Shown here in pieces: positions 8,110 to 16,526 of a DNA stretch of 64,000 nt. Source of the DNA: UBA7236 sp031372705 (GTDB lineage Bacteria; Bacteroidota; Bacteroidia; Chitinophagales; BACL12). Under the pieces are notes generated by a model. It saw nothing but the letters and a program-made list of their open reading frames with translations. It was not told the DNA's origin and did not search any database. The position numbers were made by a program, and so were the translations under genes. Location: NCBI GenBank assembly GCA_031372705.1, contig JANMLV010000048.1, forward strand, positions 6,663-70,662, in the 5' to 3' direction. Positions within the stretch are counted from its first letter, which is position 1; each line of letters opens with the position of its first letter.

Positions 8110-9660
8110 ATGAAACATTTATTTAAAGAGTTAAAAAGCGACCTCCCGGCTAGTATGGTGGTCTTTTTTGTGGCAGTGCCTTTGTGCTTAGGTATCGCCC
8201 TTGCATCCGGCGCGCCTTTGTTTGCGGGTATTATTGCCGGTATAGTTGGTGGTATTGTTGTAGGTATTGCCAGTGGCTCATCGTTGGGGGTTAGTGGGCC
8301 GGCTGCGGGATTAGCGGTAATTGTACTAACATCTATCGAAGCGCTTGGTGGTTCATGGGAAGCCTTTCTTTTGGCTGTAATGCTTGCCGGTTTTATACAA
8401 TTGGCACTCGGATATGCAAAAGCAGGTTTTATTGCATACTTTTTTCCATCTTCAGTAATTAAAGGAATGCTCACAGGTATTGGCCTGTTAATTATTCTGA
8501 AGCAAATACCTCACGCATTAGGTTGGGATAAAGATGCTTTTGGAGATGATAAATTTTTCCAGGCAGATGGCGAAAACACGTTTTCGGAAATAATTAAAGC
8601 ACTTAGTTCATTTACGCCCGGAGCTTTAATAATATCAGTTATTTCATTAGGTATTTTGATATTATGGGATAAGGTGCTATCCAAAAAACACAAAGTGTTT
8701 GGCATGCTTAATGGACCTTTGGTGGTTGTTTTGTTTGGTATATTAATGAATTATTTCTACCAAAACGGGATATTAAATTTCATGTTGAACTCCGACCAAA
8801 TTGTAAATATCCCGGTTCCGGAAAACTTAAATGGATTTTTTAGTCAGTTCACTACCCCCGATTTTTCTGCAATCAGCAATGGTGAAGTGTGGAAAATTGC
8901 ATTCGTTTTAGCAATTGTAGCAAGTTTAGAAACCCTACTTTGTGTTGAAGCGACCGATAAGATGGACCCTAATAAAAGAATTACACCAACTAACAGAGAA
9001 CTAAAAGCGCAAGGTTTAGGTAATATCGTTTCAGGCTTAATTGGCGGCCTACCTGTTACTCAAGTTATTGTTCGAAGTTCAGCAAATATCAACTTTGGTG
9101 CAAAAACAAAATTGTCGGCTATTTTACATGGTATGTTTTTACTTATAAGCGCCATCACAATTTCAGGACTTTTAAATATGATTCCTTTAGCAAGTTTAGC
9201 AGCCATTTTATTTATGGTTGGATATAAACTTGCCAAGCCATCGCTCTTTAAACAAATGTTTAAATTGGGTTGGGAGCAGTTTGTGCCATTTATTGTTACC
9301 ATTATTGCGATTCTTGTAACCGATTTATTAATTGGAATTACAACGGGATTATTAGTTGGCGGACTTTTCGCTCTTTATCATAGTTATCGCAATTCTTTCC
9401 ACTTGAAAGATATTGTAACTGAAAATGGAACGCAGGTGCATCATATTGTTTTAGCTGAAGAGGTTTCATTTTTTAACAAGGCAAGTGTAGTAAAAGTTTT
9501 AGATAGTATTCCGGCCAATTCAAAAGTAATAATTGATTGCACTAACTCTAAATCTATTTCCTATGATGTGGTTGAGTTGATTCTTGACTATGAAATTAAT
9601 GCCAAAACTAAAAACATTAAAGTTGAAAAAATTAAATTTATTGAACCTATTTCAGCATAA
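8110..9660 (+). CDS. SulP/SLC26-type anion transporter, probable bicarbonate or sulfate uptake
   Basis: A 516-residue inner membrane permease. The N-terminal signature 'SDLPASMVVFFVAVPLCLGIALASGAP' region and about 11-14 hydrophobic spans are typical of SulP. The transmembrane block ends near residue 430. The C-terminal 80 residues have the beta-alpha pattern of a STAS domain (from 'HHIVLAEEVSF' to the end), though shorter than usual. A beta-carbonic anhydrase gene follows after 21 bases, so bicarbonate is the likelier substrate; SulP-carbonic anhydrase pairs and fusions are common. Sulfate cannot be excluded. The upstream divergent TetR gene is the probable regulator. Confidence 0.93.
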   Translation: MKHLFKELKSDLPASMVVFFVAVPLCLGIALASGAPLFAGIIAGIVGGIVVGIASGSSLGVSGPAAGLAVIVLTSIEALGGSWEAFLLAVMLAGFIQLALGYAKAGFIAYFFPSSVIKGMLTGIGLLIILKQIPHALGWDKDAFGDDKFFQADGENTFSEIIKALSSFTPGALIISVISLGILILWDKVLSKKHKVFGMLNGPLVVVLFGILMNYFYQNGILNFMLNSDQIVNIPVPENLNGFFSQFTTPDFSAISNGEVWKIAFVLAIVASLETLLCVEATDKMDPNKRITPTNRELKAQGLGNIVSGLIGGLPVTQVIVRSSANINFGAKTKLSAILHGMFLLISAITISGLLNMIPLASLAAILFMVGYKLAKPSLFKQMFKLGWEQFVPFIVTIIAILVTDLLIGITTGLLVGGLFALYHSYRNSFHLKDIVTENGTQVHHIVLAEEVSFFNKASVVKVLDSIPANSKVIIDCTNSKSISYDVVELILDYEINAKTKNIKVEKIKFIEPISA

Positions 9661-9681
9661 CAACTAAAACAAATAATAAAT

Positions 9682-10323
9682 ATGAAAACTTTAACAAAAG
9701 AAATGCAAGCAGCCATAACACCATCAATGGCTTTAGAATTATTAAAAGATGGAAATAAAAGATTTGTTAACAACTTAAAAGTAAATCGAAATCTTTTACA
9801 ACAAGCAAATGAAACATCAGATGGCCAACATCCATTTGCAGTTATTCTAAGTTGCATCGACAGTAGAACCTCTGCTGAGCTAATATTTGACCAAGGTCTT
9901 GGTGATGTTTTTAGTGTTCGCATTGCAGGTAATATTATTAATGAGGATATTTTAGGCAGCATGGAGTTTGGTTGCAAAGTGGCAGGTGCAAAAATTCTTG
10001 TTGTGTTAGGACATACTAAATGCGGAGCCGTTAAAGGTGCTTGCGATCACGTTGAAATGGGCAATTTAACTGCTTTACTTGAAAAAATTAAACCGGCTGT
10101 TGCCGCTGAAACTGCCACTTCAGAAAATCGTACTTCAAGTAATGCTGTTTTCGTTGAAAATGTAGCAACGATAAATGTTAAAAATACAGTTGAGGCAATT
10201 ATGGAGCGCAGCCCAATCCTCAAAGATTTAATCGCTAGCGGACAAATTGGAATTGTTGGTGGTACGCACGATATCTCAAACGGTGAGGTGACGTTTTATG
10301 ATGACACTGTGCATGTAGGTTAA
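9682..10323 (+). CDS. can: Beta-carbonic anhydrase
   Basis: Interconverts CO2 and bicarbonate with a zinc ion. The protein has 213 residues and all the beta-class residues are visible: zinc ligands C58, H111 and C114, and the Asp-Arg dyad D60/R62 in CIDSR. 'GDVFSVRIAGN' and 'GHTKCGAVKGA' are the family motifs. It is co-transcribed with sulP (21-base gap). No signal peptide is seen, so the enzyme is cytoplasmic and would equilibrate imported bicarbonate for carboxylases or pH control. Confidence 0.96.
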   Translation: MKTLTKEMQAAITPSMALELLKDGNKRFVNNLKVNRNLLQQANETSDGQHPFAVILSCIDSRTSAELIFDQGLGDVFSVRIAGNIINEDILGSMEFGCKVAGAKILVVLGHTKCGAVKGACDHVEMGNLTALLEKIKPAVAAETATSENRTSSNAVFVENVATINVKNTVEAIMERSPILKDLIASGQIGIVGGTHDISNGEVTFYDDTVHVG

Positions 10324-10344
10324 TAATTGACAAACGAAAGATAT

Positions 10345-10436
10345 ACTAGTCTTGTAATTAATGCACATTGGAAAATAAAATTTAAAGATTTTACTTTTTA
10401 TTGGTGTTAATAATGATGCAATAATTACAAGCTAGT
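10345..10436. repeat. Long imperfect inverted repeat downstream of carbonic anhydrase
   Basis: The left arm 10345-10365 (ACTAGTCTTGTAATTAATGC...) and right arm 10417-10436 (TGCAATAATTACAAGCTAGT) pair over about 20 positions with two defects, enclosing about 50 AT-rich bases. It could be a large hairpin or a small mobile-element remnant. No coding sequence lies inside. Confidence 0.5.
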
Positions 10437-10466
10437 TAATATACTCCCATGGTTTAGTAGTTTAAT

Positions 10467-10517
10467 AGCACAGCCCTCCTTCAATCTGCAGACAAAGCTG
10501 GGTTCGTGCTTTTTTTT
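10467..10517 (+). terminator. Terminator-like hairpin at the 3' ends of carbonic anhydrase and tryptophanase
   Basis: AGCACAGCCC pairs with GGGTTCGTGCT (one bulge, one G-T), with a loop of about 23 nt, followed by seven or eight T on the plus strand. It would end the plus-strand sulP-can transcript. Confidence 0.5.
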
Positions 10518-11889
10518 ACAACCTATCGAAATGCGCCGTGAAATGCCTTAAAAATTGGGGCTCTTTTGTGATTTTTAACCCTTTTACTTTTTTCCTGTTT
10601 TTGAGAATTTCGTCAAATACTTCTATCACATAATCAATATGCGATTGCGTATACACTCTTCTTGGAATTGCCAACCGAACTAATTCTTGAGGTGCGGGAA
10701 TTAATTTTCCTGATTTATTATATTTTCCGAACATTACGCTGCCAATTTCTACGCAACGAATGCCACCTGTGGTATACAATTCGCAAACCAATGCCTGTCC
10801 GGGATATTCATGAACCGGAATTTGCGGGTATAATTTTTTTGCATCAATATATACAGCATGTCCGCCAATGGGATATAAAATCGGCACACCATTTTGTTTA
10901 ATTCTATTACCTAAGTATGCTGTACTTTTAATGCGATAATTTAAATAATCATCGTCAAATACTTCTTTTAATCCGACAGCAATTGCTTCCATGTCGCGAC
11001 CGCTCAAACCGCCGTAAGTGCTAAAACCTTCGGTAATGATGAGTAAACTCATACAGGCATCAGCTAATTTTTTATCTGCCAGCGCTAAAAATCCGCCCAT
11101 ATTTACCAGCGCATCTTTTTTTGCACTCATAATTGCACCATTAGCCATAGCAAACATTTCCTGTGCAATTTGTTTGTAACTGTGATTAGCATATGCTTTT
11201 TCGCGATGTTTAATAAAATAAGCATTTTCTGCAACGCGGCAACAATCGAGAATACATAACAATTTATTTTTTTTGCAGAGGTCAGAAACGGCTTTCATGT
11301 TTTCCATGCTCACGGGTTGTCCGCCACCACTATTATTGGTTACGGTAACAATTACCGCAGCAATATTTTTTCCGTGTTTTTTTATTAGCTGCTGCAATTT
11401 TGTAACATCTAAATTTCCTTTAAACGGATAATCGCTGGCAAAATCTTTTCCTTCTTTTACGGGAATATCGATTGCTGTTGCTCCGCTAAATTCAATATTT
11501 GCTCTTGTAGTATCAAAATGGGTATTGCTGATAAATATTTTGCCTTTGCCTCCTAAATAAGAATATAAAATACGTTCCGCTGCTCTTCCCTGATGTGTTG
11601 GAAGTATATGTTCGAAGCCTGTTAAATCGTTTACGGCCGCATAAAATCGTTCCCAGCTTGCAGCACCGGCATAACTTTCATCCGCCTGCATCATAGCAGC
11701 CCATTGATTTTGACTCATGGCAGATGTACCACTGTCGGTAAGCATATCAATAATTACCTGCGATGATTTTAACAGGAAGGGATTGTAATGTGCGTTTTTG
11801 ATAAAATCTTTTCTCTCCGCAACCGAACTCATTTTAATGGGCTCAACGGTTTTAATGCGAAAAGGCTCAATAATCGTTTTAAATGCCAT
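10516..11889 (-). CDS. tnaA: Tryptophanase (beta-eliminating PLP lyase)
   Basis: Splits L-tryptophan to indole, pyruvate and ammonia. The protein has 457 residues and spans the tryptophanase/tyrosine phenol-lyase family from 'EPFRIKTVEPIK' to 'EPQFLRHFTAHFDRL'. The PLP lysine lies in MSAKKDALVNMGG. The C-terminal 'ELYTTGGIRCVEIGS' and 'IPRRVYTQSHIDYVIE' match tryptophanase better than tyrosine phenol-lyase, where the former segment reads differently. The PLP-contacting region reads LDCCRVAENAYF, where E. coli has a DSARF version; the Asp and Arg are kept. The gene is monocistronic, preceded by the 128-bp repeat array. Tyrosine phenol-lyase is the main alternative. Confidence 0.9.
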   Translation of the reverse strand: MAFKTIIEPFRIKTVEPIKMSSVAERKDFIKNAHYNPFLLKSSQVIIDMLTDSGTSAMSQNQWAAMMQADESYAGAASWERFYAAVNDLTGFEHILPTHQGRAAERILYSYLGGKGKIFISNTHFDTTRANIEFSGATAIDIPVKEGKDFASDYPFKGNLDVTKLQQLIKKHGKNIAAVIVTVTNNSGGGQPVSMENMKAVSDLCKKNKLLCILDCCRVAENAYFIKHREKAYANHSYKQIAQEMFAMANGAIMSAKKDALVNMGGFLALADKKLADACMSLLIITEGFSTYGGLSGRDMEAIAVGLKEVFDDDYLNYRIKSTAYLGNRIKQNGVPILYPIGGHAVYIDAKKLYPQIPVHEYPGQALVCELYTTGGIRCVEIGSVMFGKYNKSGKLIPAPQELVRLAIPRRVYTQSHIDYVIEVFDEILKNRKKVKGLKITKEPQFLRHFTAHFDRL

Positions 11890-11962
11890 AACTTAAATTT
11901 CACACAAAGGTGATGGGAGATAGATTGGCATCAAATGATATAAATCATAGGAAATAGGAAAA

Positions 11963-12472
11963 GGAACGCTGATGACGCGGATGCTTCGCAACGCGGATAA
12001 GGGCGGATGCCTGCGGCGCTTATTTTAAATGGAACACGGATTTAATCTGTGTAAACCTGTTCAATCAGTTCAATCTGTGTTGCTTTTAAGAAATGTCAAA
12101 TTAATATAAATTTGAATAAACAAGGAAAGTGTACAATCTAGCAAAAAAATAATCCGCGCAAATCCACCCACACATCATACCGAAAAAATAAATCCGCGTC
12201 ATCCGCGTTCCTTTTAAGAAATGTCAATTTAATATGTATGTAAATAAATAACGAAACTGTACAATCTAACAAAAAATTAATCCGCGCAAATCCATCCATA
12301 CATCATACGGAAAAAATAAATCCGCGTCATCCGCGTTCCTTTTAAGAAATGTCAAAATAATATGTATGTAAATAAATAACGAAATTGTACATTCTAGCAA
12401 AAAATTAATCCGCGCAAATCCATCCACACATCATACCGAAAAAATAAATCCGCGTCATCCGCGTTCTTTTAA
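11963..12472. repeat. Three-copy 128-bp tandem repeat with inverted end sequence
   Basis: Units at 12083-12210, 12211-12338 and 12339-12466 each run from CTTTTAAGAAATGTCAA to ATCCGCGTCATCCGCGTTC. Units 2 and 3 are nearly identical and unit 1 is more diverged. A fourth copy is cut after CTTTTAA, which supplies the stop codon of radA. At 11963-11982 the sequence GGAACGCTGATGACGCGGAT is, with one mismatch, the reverse complement of the unit ends, so the block is bounded by inverted sequence. The whole gap 11890-12468 holds no gene. Confidence 0.85.
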
Positions 12473-13848
12473 CCCTCCGCGAATAAATCCTTATAAATCT
12501 GTTCCATTTTTCCCGCTGCTTTTATCTCAATTTTATATTTCGCAATGTTGAGCGATTTCATATTGTGTTTAGAAATATAAATAGTATCAAACCCTAATTT
12601 TTCTGCTTCGGTAATTCGTTGTTCGATGCGACTAACACCGCGCAGTTCACCACTCAATCCAACTTCGGCAGCAAAACAAATATTTAATGGCATAGCAATA
12701 TCGCTGATAGAAGATAATAATGCACAAGCAATACTTAAATCAATTGCAGGATCTTCAACGCGCAAACCACCGGCGATATTTAAAAAAACATCTTTATTGC
12801 CAAAAGCAAATCCTCCGCGTTTTTCTAAAACGGCGAGCAACATACTCATTCGTCGCAAATCGAAGCCTGTAGCGGTTCTTTGAGGATTGCCATAAACGGC
12901 AGGGCTTACCAATGCTTGCACTTCAATTAACATAGGTCGCATACCTTCCATGGTTGCTGCTATGGCAACACCACTTAACGGTTCTTCTTTTTCGGTAATT
13001 AATAATTCGCTCGGATTATTTACCTGTTGTAAACCATCGCCTTCCATTTTGTAAATACCAATTTCGCTTGTTGAACCAAAACGATTTTTGATTGTGCGCA
13101 AAATGCGATGTGTATAATTTCTGTCGCCTTCAAATTGTAATACACAATCGACCATGTGTTCTAAAATTTTTGGACCGGCGATATAACCTTCTTTATTAAT
13201 ATGACCGATAATAAAAACGGGTACATTACTTTCTTTTGCATAACGCATGAGCTGACCTGCACATTCTTTTATTTGTGCAATACTTCCGGCGGTAGAATCA
13301 ACAAAATCGTAAACCAATGTTTGAATGGAGTCTATTATTACCAACTCCGGTCCAAGTTGTTTTATTTGCTTAAATAATTTCCCTATAGACACTTCGGTAG
13401 AAATATACAGATTGGTGTTTTTTCCTTTCAACCTGTCGGCGCGCATTTTAATTTGTTGCTCACTTTCTTCGCCGCTAACATACAACACCTTCAGTTTTTT
13501 GAGCTCTATAGCCAATTGCAGCATGAGTGTCGATTTACCGATTCCGGGCTCTCCACCAACCAAAACCAGGCTACCGGGCACAATGCCTCCACCGAGGGTT
13601 CGGTTTAACTCGAGGTCGCCTGTTTCGATTCGCTGGATATCGCCGGCGGCAATTTCGTCCAGTGCAAGTGGAAAATTGCCCTTTTTGTCCGGTTTATCGT
13701 CTTTCCACACTTCTTTATCATCGGGGCGTTCAATTACTTCCTCCGTAAAAGTGTTCCACTCGTTACAACTTGGGCATTTTCCTTGCCATTTACTAGATTC
13801 GAATCCGCAATTCCTACAAAAGAATGCTGTTTTTGCTTTTGCTGCCAT
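12469..13848 (-). CDS. radA: DNA repair protein RadA (Sms)
   Basis: A DnaB-like branch migration helicase that helps RecA extend recombination intermediates. The protein has 459 residues. The N-terminal C4 zinc finger (C11, C14, C25, C28), Walker A GEPGIGKST (about residues 99-107), the RadA-specific KNRFG motif (254-258), and a C-terminal Lon-protease-like domain are all visible. The stop codon lies inside the first bases of the downstream tandem repeat. The gene is divergent from the HerA-like ATPase at 13906. Confidence 0.97.
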   Translation of the reverse strand: MAAKAKTAFFCRNCGFESSKWQGKCPSCNEWNTFTEEVIERPDDKEVWKDDKPDKKGNFPLALDEIAAGDIQRIETGDLELNRTLGGGIVPGSLVLVGGEPGIGKSTLMLQLAIELKKLKVLYVSGEESEQQIKMRADRLKGKNTNLYISTEVSIGKLFKQIKQLGPELVIIDSIQTLVYDFVDSTAGSIAQIKECAGQLMRYAKESNVPVFIIGHINKEGYIAGPKILEHMVDCVLQFEGDRNYTHRILRTIKNRFGSTSEIGIYKMEGDGLQQVNNPSELLITEKEEPLSGVAIAATMEGMRPMLIEVQALVSPAVYGNPQRTATGFDLRRMSMLLAVLEKRGGFAFGNKDVFLNIAGGLRVEDPAIDLSIACALLSSISDIAMPLNICFAAEVGLSGELRGVSRIEQRITEAEKLGFDTIYISKHNMKSLNIAKYKIEIKAAGKMEQIYKDLFAEG

Positions 13849-13875
13849 GTATTTACCACACCAAATTTTAAGGCG

Positions 13876-13883
13876 TATCTTTG
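13876..13883 (+). promoter_or_regulatory. -7 box TATCTTTG for the HerA-like gene
   Basis: An exact TAnnTTTG match followed by GCCGC. Transcription from it would begin near 13888-13890, downstream of any longer upstream reading frame. This fixes the GTG at 13906 as the likely start. Confidence 0.6.
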
Positions 13884-13905
13884 CCGCAAATTAAATCATT
13901 TTTTT

Positions 13906-15450
13906 GTGGATCGTGCAGAAGAGTTTAAACAAACGATAACCAATGGTTATAATTTCCAGGGTACATCTATCATTTTAGGTACAGCCATGCTCAACCATGA
14001 GCCGTTATTGCAAACGCATGTTAAAGTGCCTTTGCGCATGATGAATCGTCATGGATTGGTTGCAGGAGCTACGGGAACCGGCAAAACAAAAACCCTTCAA
14101 GGAATAGTGGAGCAACTCAGCGATAATGGTGTTGGTGTACTCATTATGGATATAAAAGGCGATGTTAGCGGCATGGCGATGGCGGGAACACCTAATCCGA
14201 AAATTGATGAACGCATGCAAAAAATCGGTAAAACCTGGGCTTCAAGAAGCTATCCGGTGGAATTGATGAGCATAAGTAACGAAAAAGGTGTTCGGTTGCG
14301 TGCAACAGTTTCAGAATTCGGCCCGGTATTGTTTGCTAAGATTTTGGAGCTGAATGATATTCAAGAAGGTGTGGTTTCTTTGGTTTTTAAGTATTGCGAC
14401 GACAAGCAAATGCCATTGCTTGATTTAAAAGATTTCAGAAAAACACTCAACTATTTAACCAACGAAGGCAAAGCAGAAATTGAAGCTGAGTACGGAAAAA
14501 TTAGCACAGCCAGCGCCGGAACCATCCTCCGCAAAATAATTGAAATTGAAGAGCAAGGGGCTGATATGTTTTTTGGGGAAAAAAGTTTTGAAGTAGAAGA
14601 TTTATGTCGCATTAACGATAAGGGTCAAGCTTACATTAATATTTTACGATTAACCGATATTCAAAGTAAGCCGAAATTATTTTCAACATTCATGTTGTGT
14701 TTGCTTGCAGAAGTATATAACACATTTCCGGAAATTGGCGATAAAGAAGACCCGAAATTGGTAATTATTATTGATGAAGCACATTTAATTTTTAATGAAG
14801 CCAGTAAAAATTTATTAGAGCAAATTCAAACCATCGTAAAATTAATTCGCTCAAAAGGCGTTGGTATATTTTTCTGCACGCAGTTGCCTACCGATATTCC
14901 ACCTGAAGTTTTATCGCAGCTTGGTTTAAAAGTGCAACATGCATTGCGCGCATTTACAGCAAACGATAGAAAAGCAATTAAGTTAACAGCAGAAAATTAT
15001 CCGCTTACCGATTTTTATAAAACGGATGAATTGTTAACAAATCTTGGAATTGGTGAAGCAATTATTACGGCATTAAATGAAAAAGGCTCACCGGCTCCTT
15101 TAGCACATACTTTATTAGTAGCACCACAGTCGAGAATGGATGTGTTAAGTCCTGATGAAATGTCAACACTCTTGCAGCAATCATCATTATCGAGAAAATA
15201 TAATGAAGATATTGATCGCGACAGTGCCTATGAAATGTTGAACAAGAAATTGGAAGCAAATGTAAAGGCAGCAGAAAAGGAAAAAGAATTGCAAGAAAAG
15301 GAAAAGCAAATTAAACAAGAAGAGCGCGAGCGAAAAGTAACACAGAAAAAAGAAAAACCGTTAATAGATAAAACTACGCAACATCAAATTACAAGAACAG
15401 TAATAAACGTGTTAGAACGTGGTATTTTAGGTTTACTTAAAAGACGTTAA
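13906..15450 (+). CDS. HerA-like ATPase of the DUF853/YjgR type
   Basis: A 514-residue P-loop ATPase of the HerA/FtsK branch. Walker A GATGTGKT lies at about residues 54-61, Walker B at LVIIIDEAHLIF, and the arginine/sensor region follows 'SKGVGIFFCTQLPTDIP'. This matches DUF853 proteins, widespread ATPases whose exact role is unsettled. The C-terminus is a charged, probably coiled-coil stretch (KEKELQEKEKQIKQEERE) ending in 'ERGILGLLKRR'. The frame is open further upstream into radA, but the promoter box at 13876 rules that out; GTG 13906 is used. The OmpA-like and tatC genes follow at about 33-base gaps and may be co-transcribed. Confidence 0.88.
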   Translation: MDRAEEFKQTITNGYNFQGTSIILGTAMLNHEPLLQTHVKVPLRMMNRHGLVAGATGTGKTKTLQGIVEQLSDNGVGVLIMDIKGDVSGMAMAGTPNPKIDERMQKIGKTWASRSYPVELMSISNEKGVRLRATVSEFGPVLFAKILELNDIQEGVVSLVFKYCDDKQMPLLDLKDFRKTLNYLTNEGKAEIEAEYGKISTASAGTILRKIIEIEEQGADMFFGEKSFEVEDLCRINDKGQAYINILRLTDIQSKPKLFSTFMLCLLAEVYNTFPEIGDKEDPKLVIIIDEAHLIFNEASKNLLEQIQTIVKLIRSKGVGIFFCTQLPTDIPPEVLSQLGLKVQHALRAFTANDRKAIKLTAENYPLTDFYKTDELLTNLGIGEAIITALNEKGSPAPLAHTLLVAPQSRMDVLSPDEMSTLLQQSSLSRKYNEDIDRDSAYEMLNKKLEANVKAAEKEKELQEKEKQIKQEERERKVTQKKEKPLIDKTTQHQITRTVINVLERGILGLLKRR

Positions 15451-15482
15451 TAATATTTATAAATTAAAGTATAACTCATAAA

Positions 15483-16493
15483 ATGAACAACCGTATGAAA
15501 CAATTAACATTTGCAGGTATAGCAGTAATGCTGTTATTGTCAGCCTGTGTTCCGCAAAAACAATATGCCGACGCAATCAGCGAACGCGATAAATGTTTAC
15601 AAGATACTGCTGTATTGAAAAGTCAGCTTCGTTCTAAAACTGCCGAAGTAAAAGACCTTTCAGCTCTAATTGCCGATATGGAATCCAGTATGTCGCTCAT
15701 GCGCAAAGATTCTGTTGATGTTCATAGTCGCTACGACCAAATGGTTAAAGCCAATGAGCAATTGCGTCAAATTGAAGATATGTTGAATAACAGAATTAAC
15801 CAGTTGTTAGCATTATCATCAACCGAAAATCAACAATTGCGTGAAGATTTACAGCGCAAATCTGATGAGTTATTATTGAAAGAAAAAGAATTAAATAACA
15901 AAGCACAAATATTAACAGATCAGCAAAAAAGTATCGAGACATTGAGTAAAGATTTGGAAGATCGTTCTAAGCGTGTGCAGGAGTTAGAAAACATTTTAAA
16001 TGCACAACAACAAACAGTAATCGATTTGAAAAACTCTATTGATAAAGCATTATCCGGATTTAGCTCTAGCGATTTAACCGTGGAGCGCAAAAACGGTAAA
16101 GTATATGTGTCGCTTAGCGAGAAATTATTATTTGCATCCGGAAGTACAATAGTAGATCCAAAAGGAAAAGAAGCGTTGAAAAAAGTAGCAGAAGTATTAA
16201 AGTCGAATGGAGATATTACAGTTGAAATTGAAGGACATACTGATAATGTGCCAATGAAAAGTGCTGCTTTTCCAAAAGATAATTGGGACTTAAGTGTATT
16301 ACGCGCAACAAGCATTGTTAAAATTCTTTCAATTGATAATGGTGTCGACGCTAAGCGTATCACTGCTGCAGGTCGTGGCGAATATTTCCCGGTTGCCGAT
16401 AATGGAACTACCGATGGTAAAGCAAGAAATAGAAGAACAGAAATTATCTTGAGTCCAAACTTGGATGCATTGTATGATTTGTTGAATAAATAG
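15483..16493 (+). CDS. OmpA-family peptidoglycan-binding lipoprotein
   Basis: A 336-residue envelope protein. The N-terminus is a lipoprotein signal with lipobox LLSAC; the mature Cys follows at about residue 22. From about residue 25 to 190 there is a long coiled coil with regular heptads and many E/K/Q. The C-terminal OmpA domain (about 200-330) has the peptidoglycan-contact pattern 'IEGHTDNVPM' and 'ADNGTTDGKARNRRTEI'. It probably tethers the outer membrane to peptidoglycan through a helical spacer. An alternative start at 15495 (MKQL) would suit the signal peptide equally well. It lies between the HerA-like gene and tatC. Confidence 0.92.
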   Translation: MNNRMKQLTFAGIAVMLLLSACVPQKQYADAISERDKCLQDTAVLKSQLRSKTAEVKDLSALIADMESSMSLMRKDSVDVHSRYDQMVKANEQLRQIEDMLNNRINQLLALSSTENQQLREDLQRKSDELLLKEKELNNKAQILTDQQKSIETLSKDLEDRSKRVQELENILNAQQQTVIDLKNSIDKALSGFSSSDLTVERKNGKVYVSLSEKLLFASGSTIVDPKGKEALKKVAEVLKSNGDITVEIEGHTDNVPMKSAAFPKDNWDLSVLRATSIVKILSIDNGVDAKRITAAGRGEYFPVADNGTTDGKARNRRTEIILSPNLDALYDLLNK

Positions 16494-16526
16494 TAAACGG
16501 AACAAGATAAAGTTAGTAATTAGGTA

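Noticed and set aside
8004..8474. A 156-codon minus-strand frame over the start of sulP.
   Set aside because: It is antisense to the SulP coding sequence and covers the divergent promoter region; no matching domain.
10450..10510. tRNA-like sequence (D-arm-like GTTTAGTAGTTTAATAGCAC, then GGGTTCG) just before tnaA's 3' end.
   Set aside because: No acceptor stem, no anticodon stem with proper pairing and no CCA-side complement; it folds better as the terminator-like hairpin listed.
11963..12472. The 128-bp repeat as a CRISPR array.
   Set aside because: Units are 128 bases long and nearly identical throughout, with no short repeat-spacer alternation and no cas genes.
13783..13905. A 41-codon N-terminal extension of the HerA-like protein running into radA.
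   Set aside because: The -7 box at 13876-13883 places transcription start after this segment, and the extension is antisense to radA.
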